From positions 620,001 through 684,000 of the forward strand of contig NZ_JAGHRO010000002.1 of the NCBI RefSeq assembly GCF_017743735.1: DNA of 64,000 nt, written 5' to 3'. Below are positions 1-7,261 of this stretch, one piece after another. Position numbers and translations under genes: made by a program. Below the pieces are notes generated by a model, which saw only the letters and a list, made by a program, of their open reading frames with translations, had not been told where the DNA came from and ran no database searches. How positions within the stretch are numbered: position 1 is the first letter of the stretch; the number at the start of each line of letters is the position of its first letter. This DNA comes from Shimia sp. R9_2 (GTDB taxonomy: Bacteria > Pseudomonadota > Alphaproteobacteria > Rhodobacterales > Rhodobacteraceae).

Positions 1-768
1 CAGGCACCGGCAGCAGCTGCTCCGGCCCCAGCAGCCGCACCGCGCGCACCTGTAGCAGCTGAGGATGCGTCTCGCGAAGAGCGCGTGAAAATGACCCGTC
101 TGCGTCAGACCATTGCGCGCCGCCTGAAAGACAGCCAGAACACCGCCGCCATGCTCACCACCTACAACGAGGTGGACATGACCGAGGTGATGGCTCTGCG
201 CAGCCAGTACAAAGACCAGTTCGAAAAGAAACATGGCGTGCGTCTGGGCTTCATGTCCTTCTTCACCAAAGCGTGCTGCCACGCTCTGAAAGAAGTGCCT
301 GAAGTGAACGCAGAGATCGACGGCACCGACATCGTGTACAAAAACTTCGTACACATGGGCGTTGCGGCAGGCACCCCAACCGGTCTGGTTGTGCCTGTGA
401 TCCGTGATGCGGACAGCATGTCCTTTGCCGACATCGAGAAAGCGATTTCCGAGAAAGGCAAACGCGCACGCGACGGCAAGCTCTCCATGGCAGAGATGCA
501 GGGCGGCACCTTCACCATCTCCAACGGTGGTGTTTACGGCTCCCTGATGTCTTCCCCGATCCTGAACCCACCGCAGTCCGGCATCCTGGGCATGCACAAA
601 ATTCAGGACCGTCCAATGGCGATCAACGGTCAAGTGGTGATCCGCCCGATGATGTATCTGGCGCTCAGCTATGACCACCGCATCGTTGACGGCAAAGGTG
701 CTGTGACCTTCCTCGTACGCGTCAAAGAAGCGCTGGAAGATCCCCGTCGCCTGCTGATGGATCTGTAA
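1..768 (+). CDS. odhB: 2-oxoglutarate dehydrogenase E2, dihydrolipoyl succinyltransferase (3' part)
   Basis: This is the catalytic end of the E2 subunit, which moves the succinyl group from lipoate to CoA in the TCA cycle. The frame is open from the first base of the window, so the lipoyl domain lies outside. What is visible begins with an Ala/Pro-rich linker and a short subunit-binding remnant, followed by the acyltransferase domain. That domain ends with the active-site SYDHRIVDG motif and the [10 protein letters not shown] tail typical of succinyl- rather than acetyl-transferases. A MAPEG gene and lpd (the E3 subunit) follow on the same strand, which fits an odh locus. A strong terminator directly follows the stop, so lpd probably has its own transcript or depends on readthrough. 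Confidence 0.95.
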   Translation, partial: QAPAAAAPAPAAAPRAPVAAEDASREERVKMTRLRQTIARRLKDSQNTAAMLTTYNEVDMTEVMALRSQYKDQFEKKHGVRLGFMSFFTKACCHALKEVPEVNAEIDGTDIVYKNFVHMGVAAGTPTGLVVPVIRDADSMSFADIEKAISEKGKRARDGKLSMAEMQGGTFTISNGGVYGSLMSSPILNPPQSGILGMHKIQDRPMAINGQVVIRPMMYLALSYDHRIVDGKGAVTFLVRVKEALEDPRRLLMDL

Positions 769-775
769 GACAATT

Positions 776-803
776 GCGGGGCTGGAACACACTCCAGCCC
801 CGC
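776..803 (+). terminator. Rho-independent terminator after odhB
   Basis: A perfect 11-bp inverted repeat (GCGGGGCTGGA / TCCAGCCCCGC) with a 6-base loop begins 7 bases after the odhB stop. Only a weak T-rich tail (ATTCGTT) follows, so it may act as a terminator or as a 3' stabilising hairpin. Confidence 0.75.
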
Positions 804-1124
804 ATTCGTTATCGGCCGCTCTTGAGCGTGGCGATGGTTCGCTGGCAACTCAGGGCACACACAGAGGGCAGACAATGATCTTTGAACAAGATCGCCTCCA
901 TTCCGCTCGCCCCAGATGTCGGGGAGGATGCACATCTAAAATGCGTCAGCTACCGTGCCCTACTCGCATCAAAGCTCATGTTCTTTTACCGACAAAAGCA
1001 CACCCGCTTTAACGACGCTATACAGCTGCAATACCGACGCGATACCGACCCGAAATTTCGCTTGACCTGACGCCTCTGCCAAAGCCCGATACAAAGACCA
1101 AATCACCACAACAGGACGCTCCCC
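804..1124. other. Intergenic region odhB-MAPEG, no gene recognised
   Basis: About 320 bases lie between the odhB hairpin and the MAPEG start. A 62-codon open frame at 882-1070 has no ribosome site, no hydrophobic or domain pattern and no family resemblance, so I do not call it. The region probably carries the promoter of the MAPEG-lpd unit, but I could not pick one out. The MAPEG start has an AGGA 9 bases upstream. Confidence 0.5.
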
Positions 1125-1514
1125 ATGACCCACGAACTGACAATCCTGACCTATGCAGGCCTGCTCTGGGGCTTGCAGTTCCTCGCGTATCTCACGGTTG
1201 GGCACGGCAAGATGGATCTCGACTGGGCTATGGGACCACGTGATCAGGAAGGCGAACGCCCCGGCGCTGTTGGGCGTATGCACCGTGCACTGGCCAACCA
1301 CACCGAAGGTCTTGTGCTCTTTGCCACCGCCGCATTGGTGGTCTCAGTTTCCGGCCAGTCCACAGGCTTCACCGCGACTTGCGCGAGCATCTATCTTGGC
1401 GCAAGACTGCTCTATGTCCCAGCGTATGCTCTGGCATGGCAACCTTGGCGCACAGTCATCTGGTTGGTGAGCTTCTTCGCCACTATGGCGATGCTCGTCG
1501 CAGCACTTATCTAA
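1125..1514 (+). CDS. MAPEG family membrane protein
   Basis: A 129-residue integral membrane protein with about four hydrophobic segments (near residues 5-25, 62-80, 85-103 and 108-128). The segment around residues 46-62 (GAVGRMHRALANHTEG) matches the conserved R-x-x-x-A-x-x-N-x-x-E core of MAPEG proteins, the membrane family that includes microsomal glutathione transferases. The substrate is unknown. It sits between odhB and lpd, an order I recall from other Rhodobacterales, but nothing in it suggests a role in the dehydrogenase complex. The start has a modest AGGA ribosome site. Confidence 0.85.
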   Translation: MTHELTILTYAGLLWGLQFLAYLTVGHGKMDLDWAMGPRDQEGERPGAVGRMHRALANHTEGLVLFATAALVVSVSGQSTGFTATCASIYLGARLLYVPAYALAWQPWRTVIWLVSFFATMAMLVAALI

Positions 1515-1593
1515 CTGACAAATAATACAATCTTCGAACTGTGGCGGCAAATTTCACAATGCCCGGTTCCCTCAAATCAAAAGGACCCCGTAA

Positions 1594-2991
1594 ATGGCAA
1601 CTTATGACGTCATCATCATCGGCGCTGGCCCGGGCGGCTATGTCTCTGCGATCCGCTGCGCTCAGCTGGGCCTGAAAACCGCCATCGTAGAGGGCCGTGA
1701 AACCCTCGGCGGCACCTGCCTTAACGTTGGCTGTATCCCGTCCAAAGCCCTGCTGCATGCCACCCATGAGCTGCACGAAGCCGAGCACAACTTCGCAGGC
1801 ATGGGTCTTAAAACCGGCGCCGTGAAGGTCGACTGGGATCAGATGAAAACCTATAAATCCGAGGTGGTTGGCCAGAACACCGGCGGTGTTGAGTTCCTCA
1901 TGAAGAAGAACAAGATCGACTGGCTCAAAGGCTGGGCATCGATCCCTGAGGCCGGCAAAGTCAAAGTTGGCGACGACGTACACGAAACCAAAAACATCGT
2001 GATCGCGTCCGGCTCCGTACCATCCTCCCTGCCCGGCGTTGAAGTCGACAACGACAAAGGCATCGTGGTGGACAGCACTGGCGCGCTTGATCTGCCAAAG
2101 ATTCCAAAGAAGATGACCGTCATCGGCGCGGGTGTAATCGGTTTGGAACTCGGCTCTGTTTACGCACGCCTCGGCTCCGAAGTCACTGTGGTTGAGTACA
2201 TGGATGCAGTCTGCCCAGGCATGGACGCGGACGTTCAGCGTACCTTCAAACGCATTCTGGAAAAGCAGGGTCTTAAGTTCATCATGGGCGCTGCTGTGTC
2301 CGGTGTGGAAGCAACCAAGTCCAAAGCTAAGGTCAAATATGCGTTGAAGAAATCCCCGGATACTGAAGAAACGCTGGACGCGGATGTGGTGCTGGTTGCC
2401 ACAGGACGCAAGCCATTCTCCGAAGGTCTGGGCCTCGACACCCTTGGCGTCAAACTGACCGAGCGCGGCCAGATCGCAACCAACGCACATTGGGCCACCA
2501 ATGTGCCAGGCGTCTACGCAATCGGCGACGTCATCGAAGGCCCGATGCTTGCACACAAAGCCGAAGACGAAGGCATGGCGGTTGCCGAAGTAATCGCTGG
2601 CAAACATGGCCACGTGAACTACGACGTGATCCCCGGTGTGGTCTACACCACTCCGGAAGTGGCCACCGTTGGCGCCACAGAGGCCGCTCTGAAAGCCGAA
2701 GGCCGCAAGATCAAAGTGGGCAAGTTCAACTTCATGGGCAACGGCCGCGCTAAGGCCGTGCATCAGGCCGATGGCTTTGTGAAACTCATCGCAGATGCGG
2801 AAACCGATCGCGTGCTCGGCGCAGCGATCATCGGCCCGGCAGCCGGTGACATGATCCACGAGATCTGCGTTGCAATGGAATTCGGCGCATCCGCTCAGGA
2901 CATCGCCCTGACCTGTCACGCCCACCCGACCTACTCCGAAGCCGTGCGCGAAGCCGCTCTGGCTTGTGGTGACGGTGCGATCCACGCTTAA
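1594..2991 (+). CDS. lpd: Dihydrolipoyl dehydrogenase (E3)
   Basis: This FAD enzyme reoxidises dihydrolipoate on E2 and passes the electrons to NAD+. At 465 residues it has the family's usual length. Seen in order are the N-terminal FAD site (GAGPGGY, about residue 10), the redox disulfide in [16 protein letters not shown] (about residues 39-55), the NAD-binding [10 protein letters not shown] (about residue 178), the second FAD motif YAIGDV (about residue 308) and the C-terminal dimer-interface pair in CHAHPTYSE. An AAGGA ribosome site precedes the ATG. Its place near odhB suggests that it serves the 2-oxoglutarate complex; whether it also serves pyruvate dehydrogenase cannot be told from this window. 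Confidence 0.96.
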   Translation: MATYDVIIIGAGPGGYVSAIRCAQLGLKTAIVEGRETLGGTCLNVGCIPSKALLHATHELHEAEHNFAGMGLKTGAVKVDWDQMKTYKSEVVGQNTGGVEFLMKKNKIDWLKGWASIPEAGKVKVGDDVHETKNIVIASGSVPSSLPGVEVDNDKGIVVDSTGALDLPKIPKKMTVIGAGVIGLELGSVYARLGSEVTVVEYMDAVCPGMDADVQRTFKRILEKQGLKFIMGAAVSGVEATKSKAKVKYALKKSPDTEETLDADVVLVATGRKPFSEGLGLDTLGVKLTERGQIATNAHWATNVPGVYAIGDVIEGPMLAHKAEDEGMAVAEVIAGKHGHVNYDVIPGVVYTTPEVATVGATEAALKAEGRKIKVGKFNFMGNGRAKAVHQADGFVKLIADAETDRVLGAAIIGPAAGDMIHEICVAMEFGASAQDIALTCHAHPTYSEAVREAALACGDGAIHA

Positions 2992-3016
2992 GTCTCTGTC
3001 AGACATCAAAAAGACG

Positions 3017-3042
3017 AAGGGCGCCCATCAGGCGCCCTTTTT
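3017..3042. terminator. Bidirectional terminator between lpd and the PPOX gene
   Basis: The stem AAGGGCGCC / GGCGCCCTT has a 5-base loop. A run of T follows on the plus strand (end of lpd). On the minus strand a T-rich tract follows as well, so it can end both convergent transcripts. Confidence 0.85.
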
Positions 3043-3053
3043 CTATGCAAACG

Positions 3054-3659
3054 TCACCACATGGTCTTTGCCGCCCGTGCGGCCCAGCCATCATCGTAGC
3101 TTTGGCCGCCCTCCGCACCCTGGGTCTGTTCAGCGAGGATCTCACCTACAGTCGGCAATTGAGCGCTCTCGTCACCTACTGACCAGAGCCCCGCCCGCAT
3201 AACCGCTCGCGCGCATTGCGAATATATTTCACCAATCTTGATCACAATCACTGACCGCGGATGCTGCCCTTTCACCTCGAAGCTTTCGCGCAGCTCTTGA
3301 TCGATGGTCACTTTAGCGAAACCATTGATCCGCACCACATTGTTGGCCCCCGGTACCATAAACATCAAAGAAATGCGTCCGTCGGCCACGATGTTACGAA
3401 GCGTATCAATCCGGTTGTTGCCGCGCCAATCGGGCATCACTAGCGTCTGGGCGTCCAATTCCCGCACCACCGGGCCATCATAGCCCCGCGGGCTGCCATC
3501 TGTCCCATCTGGCCCAACCGTTGACAGCACACAGAATCTGGAGGCCATGATCCATTTGCGATAAAGCGGCGTCATTTGGTGCGCCACTTTGTGCAAAGAA
3601 GCGGAACCCGGTGTACCGTAAAGAGCCTCAAGCTCAGCAATATCAGTGACGTACTCCAT
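3054..3659 (-). CDS. Pyridoxamine 5'-phosphate oxidase-like flavin-binding protein
   Basis: A 201-residue protein of the FMN-binding split-barrel superfamily. Recognisable parts are the strand FCVLSTVGPDG with the following SPRG (about residues 43-57), the WRGNNRIDTLRN block (about residues 76-87) and a VRINGFAKV strand (about residues 107-115). These fit the PPOX-class proteins of unknown substrate, not PdxH itself. The ATG at 3659 is preferred because an AGGG lies 10 bases upstream, while an in-frame TTG three codons earlier has none. It overlaps the 3' end of plsC by 17 bases and is the last gene of the ftsE-ftsX-plsC unit. Confidence 0.8.
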   Translation of the reverse strand: MEYVTDIAELEALYGTPGSASLHKVAHQMTPLYRKWIMASRFCVLSTVGPDGTDGSPRGYDGPVVRELDAQTLVMPDWRGNNRIDTLRNIVADGRISLMFMVPGANNVVRINGFAKVTIDQELRESFEVKGQHPRSVIVIKIGEIYSQCARAVMRAGLWSVGDESAQLPTVGEILAEQTQGAEGGQSYDDGWAARAAKTMW

Positions 3660-4386
3660 CTGGATCAAACCCTGCTTCGCGCATCAATGCATTGGAACGA
3701 TCCTCAATGACCGTCTCAAGCTGTGTCATGAAATCCTTCTGCGCAGCACCTGGGGCAATAGGCTCAAGAAATTCAACCACGGCCAATCCAGGTTTGCGCA
3801 ACATAGTGCCTTTGGGCCAGAACATCCCCGCATTAGTTGCGACGGGAACCGCGGTCTGACCTGTTTCTTTGTAAAGCGCGAAGGGCCCTATCTTGTATTT
3901 AACATACTCTCCAACCGGCACCCGCGTTCCTTGAGGATAGATCACAAGCTGCCCCGGGGCCACACGTCCGCTCTCCACATCCGCCAACATCGATTTGATG
4001 GCCGCGCCCCGCTTGCCACGCCGCACCGGTACACAGCCAAGCCGCCAAGCATAGACACCAATAATCGGAGTGAACAGAAGCTCGTATTTCATGATGAATC
4101 GGGGCTGAGGCACCGCTTTGAAGATCATCATGATGTCCAGAAAAGACTGATGCTTCGCCGGAACCAACACCGCTCCTGTCGGGACCTGCCCCCGTACCTC
4201 AGATCGGATTCCCACCAGCCAGCGCGCACTCCAGATCGCCCAAGTTGCGTAGGACTTACAGGCCGTCATTGCCCCTTTGGGGGAGACAAGCGCCCACGGG
4301 AAGAAAAGAATGCCCATCAGCAACATCATCACCGCGTTTTGAAACACGTAGATGATTGAGAGAATCCATTGAACAGTCAGCCGCAT
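3643..4386 (-). CDS. plsC: 1-acyl-sn-glycerol-3-phosphate acyltransferase
   Basis: It acylates lysophosphatidic acid to phosphatidic acid at the cytoplasmic membrane. The 247 residues contain an N-terminal membrane anchor (about residues 1-35), the catalytic H-x4-D motif in KHQSFLD (about residue 78), and the glycerophosphate-binding region ending in YPQGTRVPVGE (about residue 150). An open frame continues 32 codons upstream, but that extension is cysteine-rich and lies inside ftsX. The ATG at 4386 shares one base with the ftsX stop (TGATG), a usual translational-coupling arrangement, so I chose that start. Coupling to ftsEX links phospholipid supply with the division machinery in one transcript. 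Confidence 0.92.
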   Translation of the reverse strand: MRLTVQWILSIIYVFQNAVMMLLMGILFFPWALVSPKGAMTACKSYATWAIWSARWLVGIRSEVRGQVPTGAVLVPAKHQSFLDIMMIFKAVPQPRFIMKYELLFTPIIGVYAWRLGCVPVRRGKRGAAIKSMLADVESGRVAPGQLVIYPQGTRVPVGEYVKYKIGPFALYKETGQTAVPVATNAGMFWPKGTMLRKPGLAVVEFLEPIAPGAAQKDFMTQLETVIEDRSNALMREAGFDPDGVRH

Positions 4387-5288
4387 CAGGTCAACTCCGA
4401 CAGGGTTCTGCGCGCGGCAGACCCCGTTGCAAAATAGGCCACAACCGCAGCCACAATCGGGATCAATAAGAGCGAGAACCATCCTGCGCCCTCAAATCCC
4501 AATCCGGTTAGGAAACCGCCATCCTCTTGTGCGGAAGGCATCAGAAAGATCGCCAGCGCCCCGATGGCGGTGCCCACAAAGGCACCGCTCAGTGCGCGAA
4601 GGGTGAAGCGCCGCACAAAGGCGGACGCGATGTAGTGATCCTGTGCGCCTATCAAGCGCAGCACCGAAATCACCTGAGAATTGGCAGCCAAGGCAGCATT
4701 GGCCGCCAGCGTGATCATCGCCGCGATAGCCGCTCCAATGAGACCTATCGACACCAAGCCAAGCAGACGCAACCGTGCTGCGGCCCGCTCCAACGGACGG
4801 CGCCATCGTGTATGATCATCCAGCACAGCACCAGGCACCTCTGCCTGCAAGCGCAACCGCAGCCCCGCTACGTCATACCCCTCTTCGGTCTCTACGATTT
4901 CTACCAACTGTGGGATTGGTAAGCTGTCAATCGGAAGGTCAGGCCCAAACCAGGGTGCAAGCAACCCGCGCTGCTCTTCCGCGCTGAGTGCTCTGGCTGA
5001 CGCGACACCCGGTGTGCTTTCCAACACAGCCAGCGCAGCTGCCGTCTGCGCGCCGACCTGTTCAGCGGGCGCGGAAATTCTAAGTGTGGAGCTCTGCGCC
5101 AGCTCCGCTCCCCAACGCGCGGCCAACCGTCCACTTGCGAGCGAAAGCGCGAGCGCAAAAACGGTCAAAAAAGCCATCGCACCAGCGGCAAACAGCGTCA
5201 AACGCGCGGTAAACCCTGTTGGCGGAACAACTCGGTCCGCTTGCGCATCGCCAACAATGAGAGAAGAAAGCCGGAGTTTCTTGCTCAT
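4386..5288 (-). CDS. ftsX: Cell division protein FtsX
   Basis: Membrane partner of FtsE in the divisome ABC-type complex that controls septal peptidoglycan hydrolases. The 300 residues show a cytoplasmic N-terminus, a first membrane helix near 28-50, a periplasmic loop of about 120 residues, and three further helices near 175-200, 225-250 and 270-292, the standard FtsX topology. The start overlaps the ftsE stop by four bases (ATGA) and the stop overlaps plsC by one. Sequence conservation of FtsX is low in alphaproteobacteria, so the assignment relies on topology and on the adjacent ftsE. Confidence 0.9.
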   Translation of the reverse strand: MSKKLRLSSLIVGDAQADRVVPPTGFTARLTLFAAGAMAFLTVFALALSLASGRLAARWGAELAQSSTLRISAPAEQVGAQTAAALAVLESTPGVASARALSAEEQRGLLAPWFGPDLPIDSLPIPQLVEIVETEEGYDVAGLRLRLQAEVPGAVLDDHTRWRRPLERAAARLRLLGLVSIGLIGAAIAAMITLAANAALAANSQVISVLRLIGAQDHYIASAFVRRFTLRALSGAFVGTAIGALAIFLMPSAQEDGGFLTGLGFEGAGWFSLLLIPIVAAVVAYFATGSAARRTLSELT

Positions 5289-5974
5289 AGGTCCGCTCCT
5301 GCCAGTTGCAGTTTCCGACCGGAAATGCGCAGCACCCGGGCCTGCACATGGTGCTTGGCGGACCTAATGAGATTGAGATCATGGGTCGCGATCAGGATGG
5401 TTTTGCCCATCTTATTAAGCTCCACAAGCAACTGCAGCAGTCGTTGTGACATTTCCCAATCCACGTTGCCGGTGGGCTCATCTGCGAGCACCACGTCAGG
5501 TGACATGATCACGGCACGCGCCAGTGCCGCGCGTTGCCGCTCACCACCAGACAGCTCTGGCGGCAAAGCATTGGCACGATGGCCAAGGCCCACCCAACTG
5601 AGCAGCTCTTTCAAGTTGGAATGTTGCTCAAGTGTCTCTCGCCCAGACACCGTAAGCGGTAGGGCCACATTTTCGCGCACTGGCAGGTGGTCCAGAAACT
5701 GACAGTCCTGATGCACGACACCGATCTGACGACGGGTCATCGCGTGATCATCCCGCGTCATGTTGCGGACATCTTTTCCAAACAGCTGCACTTGGCCTGA
5801 CGTCGGGGTCAGCGCACCGTAGCAAAGCTTCAGAAACGTCGTTTTCCCTGAACCAGACGGGCCGGTGAGAAAGTGGAATGACCCCGGTGCAAGTTTAAGG
5901 GAAACATCGCTCAGCAGCTCTCCACCGCCGTAGCTATAGGCTATGTTATCAAGTTCGATCACTGCGGGCCTCAT
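5285..5974 (-). CDS. ftsE: Cell division ATP-binding protein FtsE
   Basis: ATPase subunit of the FtsEX complex. The 229 residues contain Walker A GPSGSGKTT (residues 38-46), the ABC signature LSGGERQRAALARA (about residue 140), Walker B VVLADEPTG (about residue 162) and the switch histidine in ATHD. The open frame begins 21 codons earlier, but that stretch is polar and unlike the family. The ATG at 5974 puts the first strand (VIELDNIAYSYG) at the usual position, although its ribosome site is weak. It is the first gene of the four-gene minus-strand operon and diverges from the zinc-ribbon gene at 6107. Confidence 0.95.
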   Translation of the reverse strand: MRPAVIELDNIAYSYGGGELLSDVSLKLAPGSFHFLTGPSGSGKTTFLKLCYGALTPTSGQVQLFGKDVRNMTRDDHAMTRRQIGVVHQDCQFLDHLPVRENVALPLTVSGRETLEQHSNLKELLSWVGLGHRANALPPELSGGERQRAALARAVIMSPDVVLADEPTGNVDWEMSQRLLQLLVELNKMGKTILIATHDLNLIRSAKHHVQARVLRISGRKLQLAGADL

Positions 5975-6106
5975 TTGTCTTGGCTGTTGTGCACGAGCAT
6001 CGTCTTGGTTGCAATCCGTTCTGGTCCGGCTTTGCACTTTCGCAAAGTCTGATTACAGAATATGGTTCACAAACAAAGATAAGAATTGGGAGCGCAGGGG
6101 AAGACT

Positions 6107-7204
6107 ATGCGGCTGACTTGCCCAAATTGCGGAGCACAGTACGAAGTACCAGACGACATCATCCCCACCGCGGGGCGTGATGTGCAATGCTCAAACTGCG
6201 GCAACACCTGGTTCCAGACGCATCCTGACCACTCCGTGGAACTCGAAGCCACTCAGGAAGAGTCCGTACCCGCTGAGACACCCTCAGGCGAGGACGTGAA
6301 TGCTGAGCCTGTAGAAGACGCGCCCGAAGCTGAGCCTTTTGAAGAAATCGAGCCACCGGAAATTTCGATATCTCCGGAAACTGCGGAGGACATTTCAGCG
6401 GAAGAAGAGACCGACTCGGACGATATTGATCTGGGCGGTACAGATTGGGATCTGGAGACCGACGAAGCCTGGACCGACCCCGATGCGGCCGAGGTTGCGG
6501 CACGTTCAGCCCTGGAACCCGATGATGAGGATTTCTACGAAGATCTCGAGGATGAGACCGTTGAGGATGAACACACCTCGGAAGAAACCTCCGAAGATGA
6601 ATACGAGCAACAAGGGCCTGCACAAAACAGTTCGGACCGCCCTCGCCGCGGACTTGACGCTGACGTCGCCGATATCCTGCGTGAAGAAGCTGCGTATGAA
6701 TTTCAAGCCCGCGCTGCTGAAGAGCCGCAAAGTCTGGAGACACAGGGCGACCTAGGGCTCGATGATGCCGGTCATGATGACACGACTGAAGCTTCAGATC
6801 CGGTTGCAGCTCGTGTAGATCGACTTCGAGGCCAAGAGCAGCCGAAACTTCGGAAAACAAAGGTCAAAGACCGGCGCTCTACCCGTCGTGATCTTTTGCC
6901 CGACATCGAGGAAATCAACTCAACTTTACGCAGTACGGAAATGCCCAAACGAAAGGCTGACCCACGCAAGGCAGTTGACGAACGACTGCGGCGTGGCAGA
7001 GGTTTCCGGCTGGGTTTCTGCGTCGTGCTCATGCTCGCTGCGGCAGCGATCTTTGTCTACAGTTCACATGACACCCTAAGTCTGCGCTATCCAGAAGCGG
7101 CGCCCTTCATTGAAGGCTTTATGGCATCAGCCAATGACACCCGCATCTGGCTGGATGACAAAGTGACCCAGCTGTTTCTCAAACTAAATGAGATGACAGG
7201 CTAA
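6107..7204 (+). CDS. Zinc-ribbon (MJ0042-type) single-pass membrane protein of unknown function
   Basis: This 365-residue protein has three parts. First is an N-terminal zinc ribbon with two Cys pairs, C5/C8 and C28/C31, in the pattern of the MJ0042 finger-like domain. Next is a long, very acidic, low-complexity linker (about residues 50-190, mostly Glu/Asp) followed by a basic stretch (about residues 245-300). Last is one membrane helix near 304-325 and a short tail predicted to be periplasmic. The ATG at 6107 has a good GGGGAAG ribosome site; an earlier ATG does not. It diverges from ftsE with 132 bases between. Similar finger-plus-anchor proteins occur next to ftsEX in related genomes as far as I recall, but no function is known to me. 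Confidence 0.85.
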   Translation: MRLTCPNCGAQYEVPDDIIPTAGRDVQCSNCGNTWFQTHPDHSVELEATQEESVPAETPSGEDVNAEPVEDAPEAEPFEEIEPPEISISPETAEDISAEEETDSDDIDLGGTDWDLETDEAWTDPDAAEVAARSALEPDDEDFYEDLEDETVEDEHTSEETSEDEYEQQGPAQNSSDRPRRGLDADVADILREEAAYEFQARAAEEPQSLETQGDLGLDDAGHDDTTEASDPVAARVDRLRGQEQPKLRKTKVKDRRSTRRDLLPDIEEINSTLRSTEMPKRKADPRKAVDERLRRGRGFRLGFCVVLMLAAAAIFVYSSHDTLSLRYPEAAPFIEGFMASANDTRIWLDDKVTQLFLKLNEMTG

Positions 7205-7261
7205 GCCGCGCGATAGCTCGCTGTTGACAACTGGGCCGTTTCTCACTTTCGGAGATCGACC

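Noticed and set aside
882..1070. 62-codon frame between odhB and the MAPEG gene
   Set aside because: No ribosome site, composition unlike the neighbours and no recognisable family.
1507..3009. 500-codon open frame on the minus strand antisense to lpd
   Set aside because: It mirrors lpd in the opposite direction, has no ribosome site and reads His/Phe/Val-rich without any family pattern. It arises from the codon bias of lpd.
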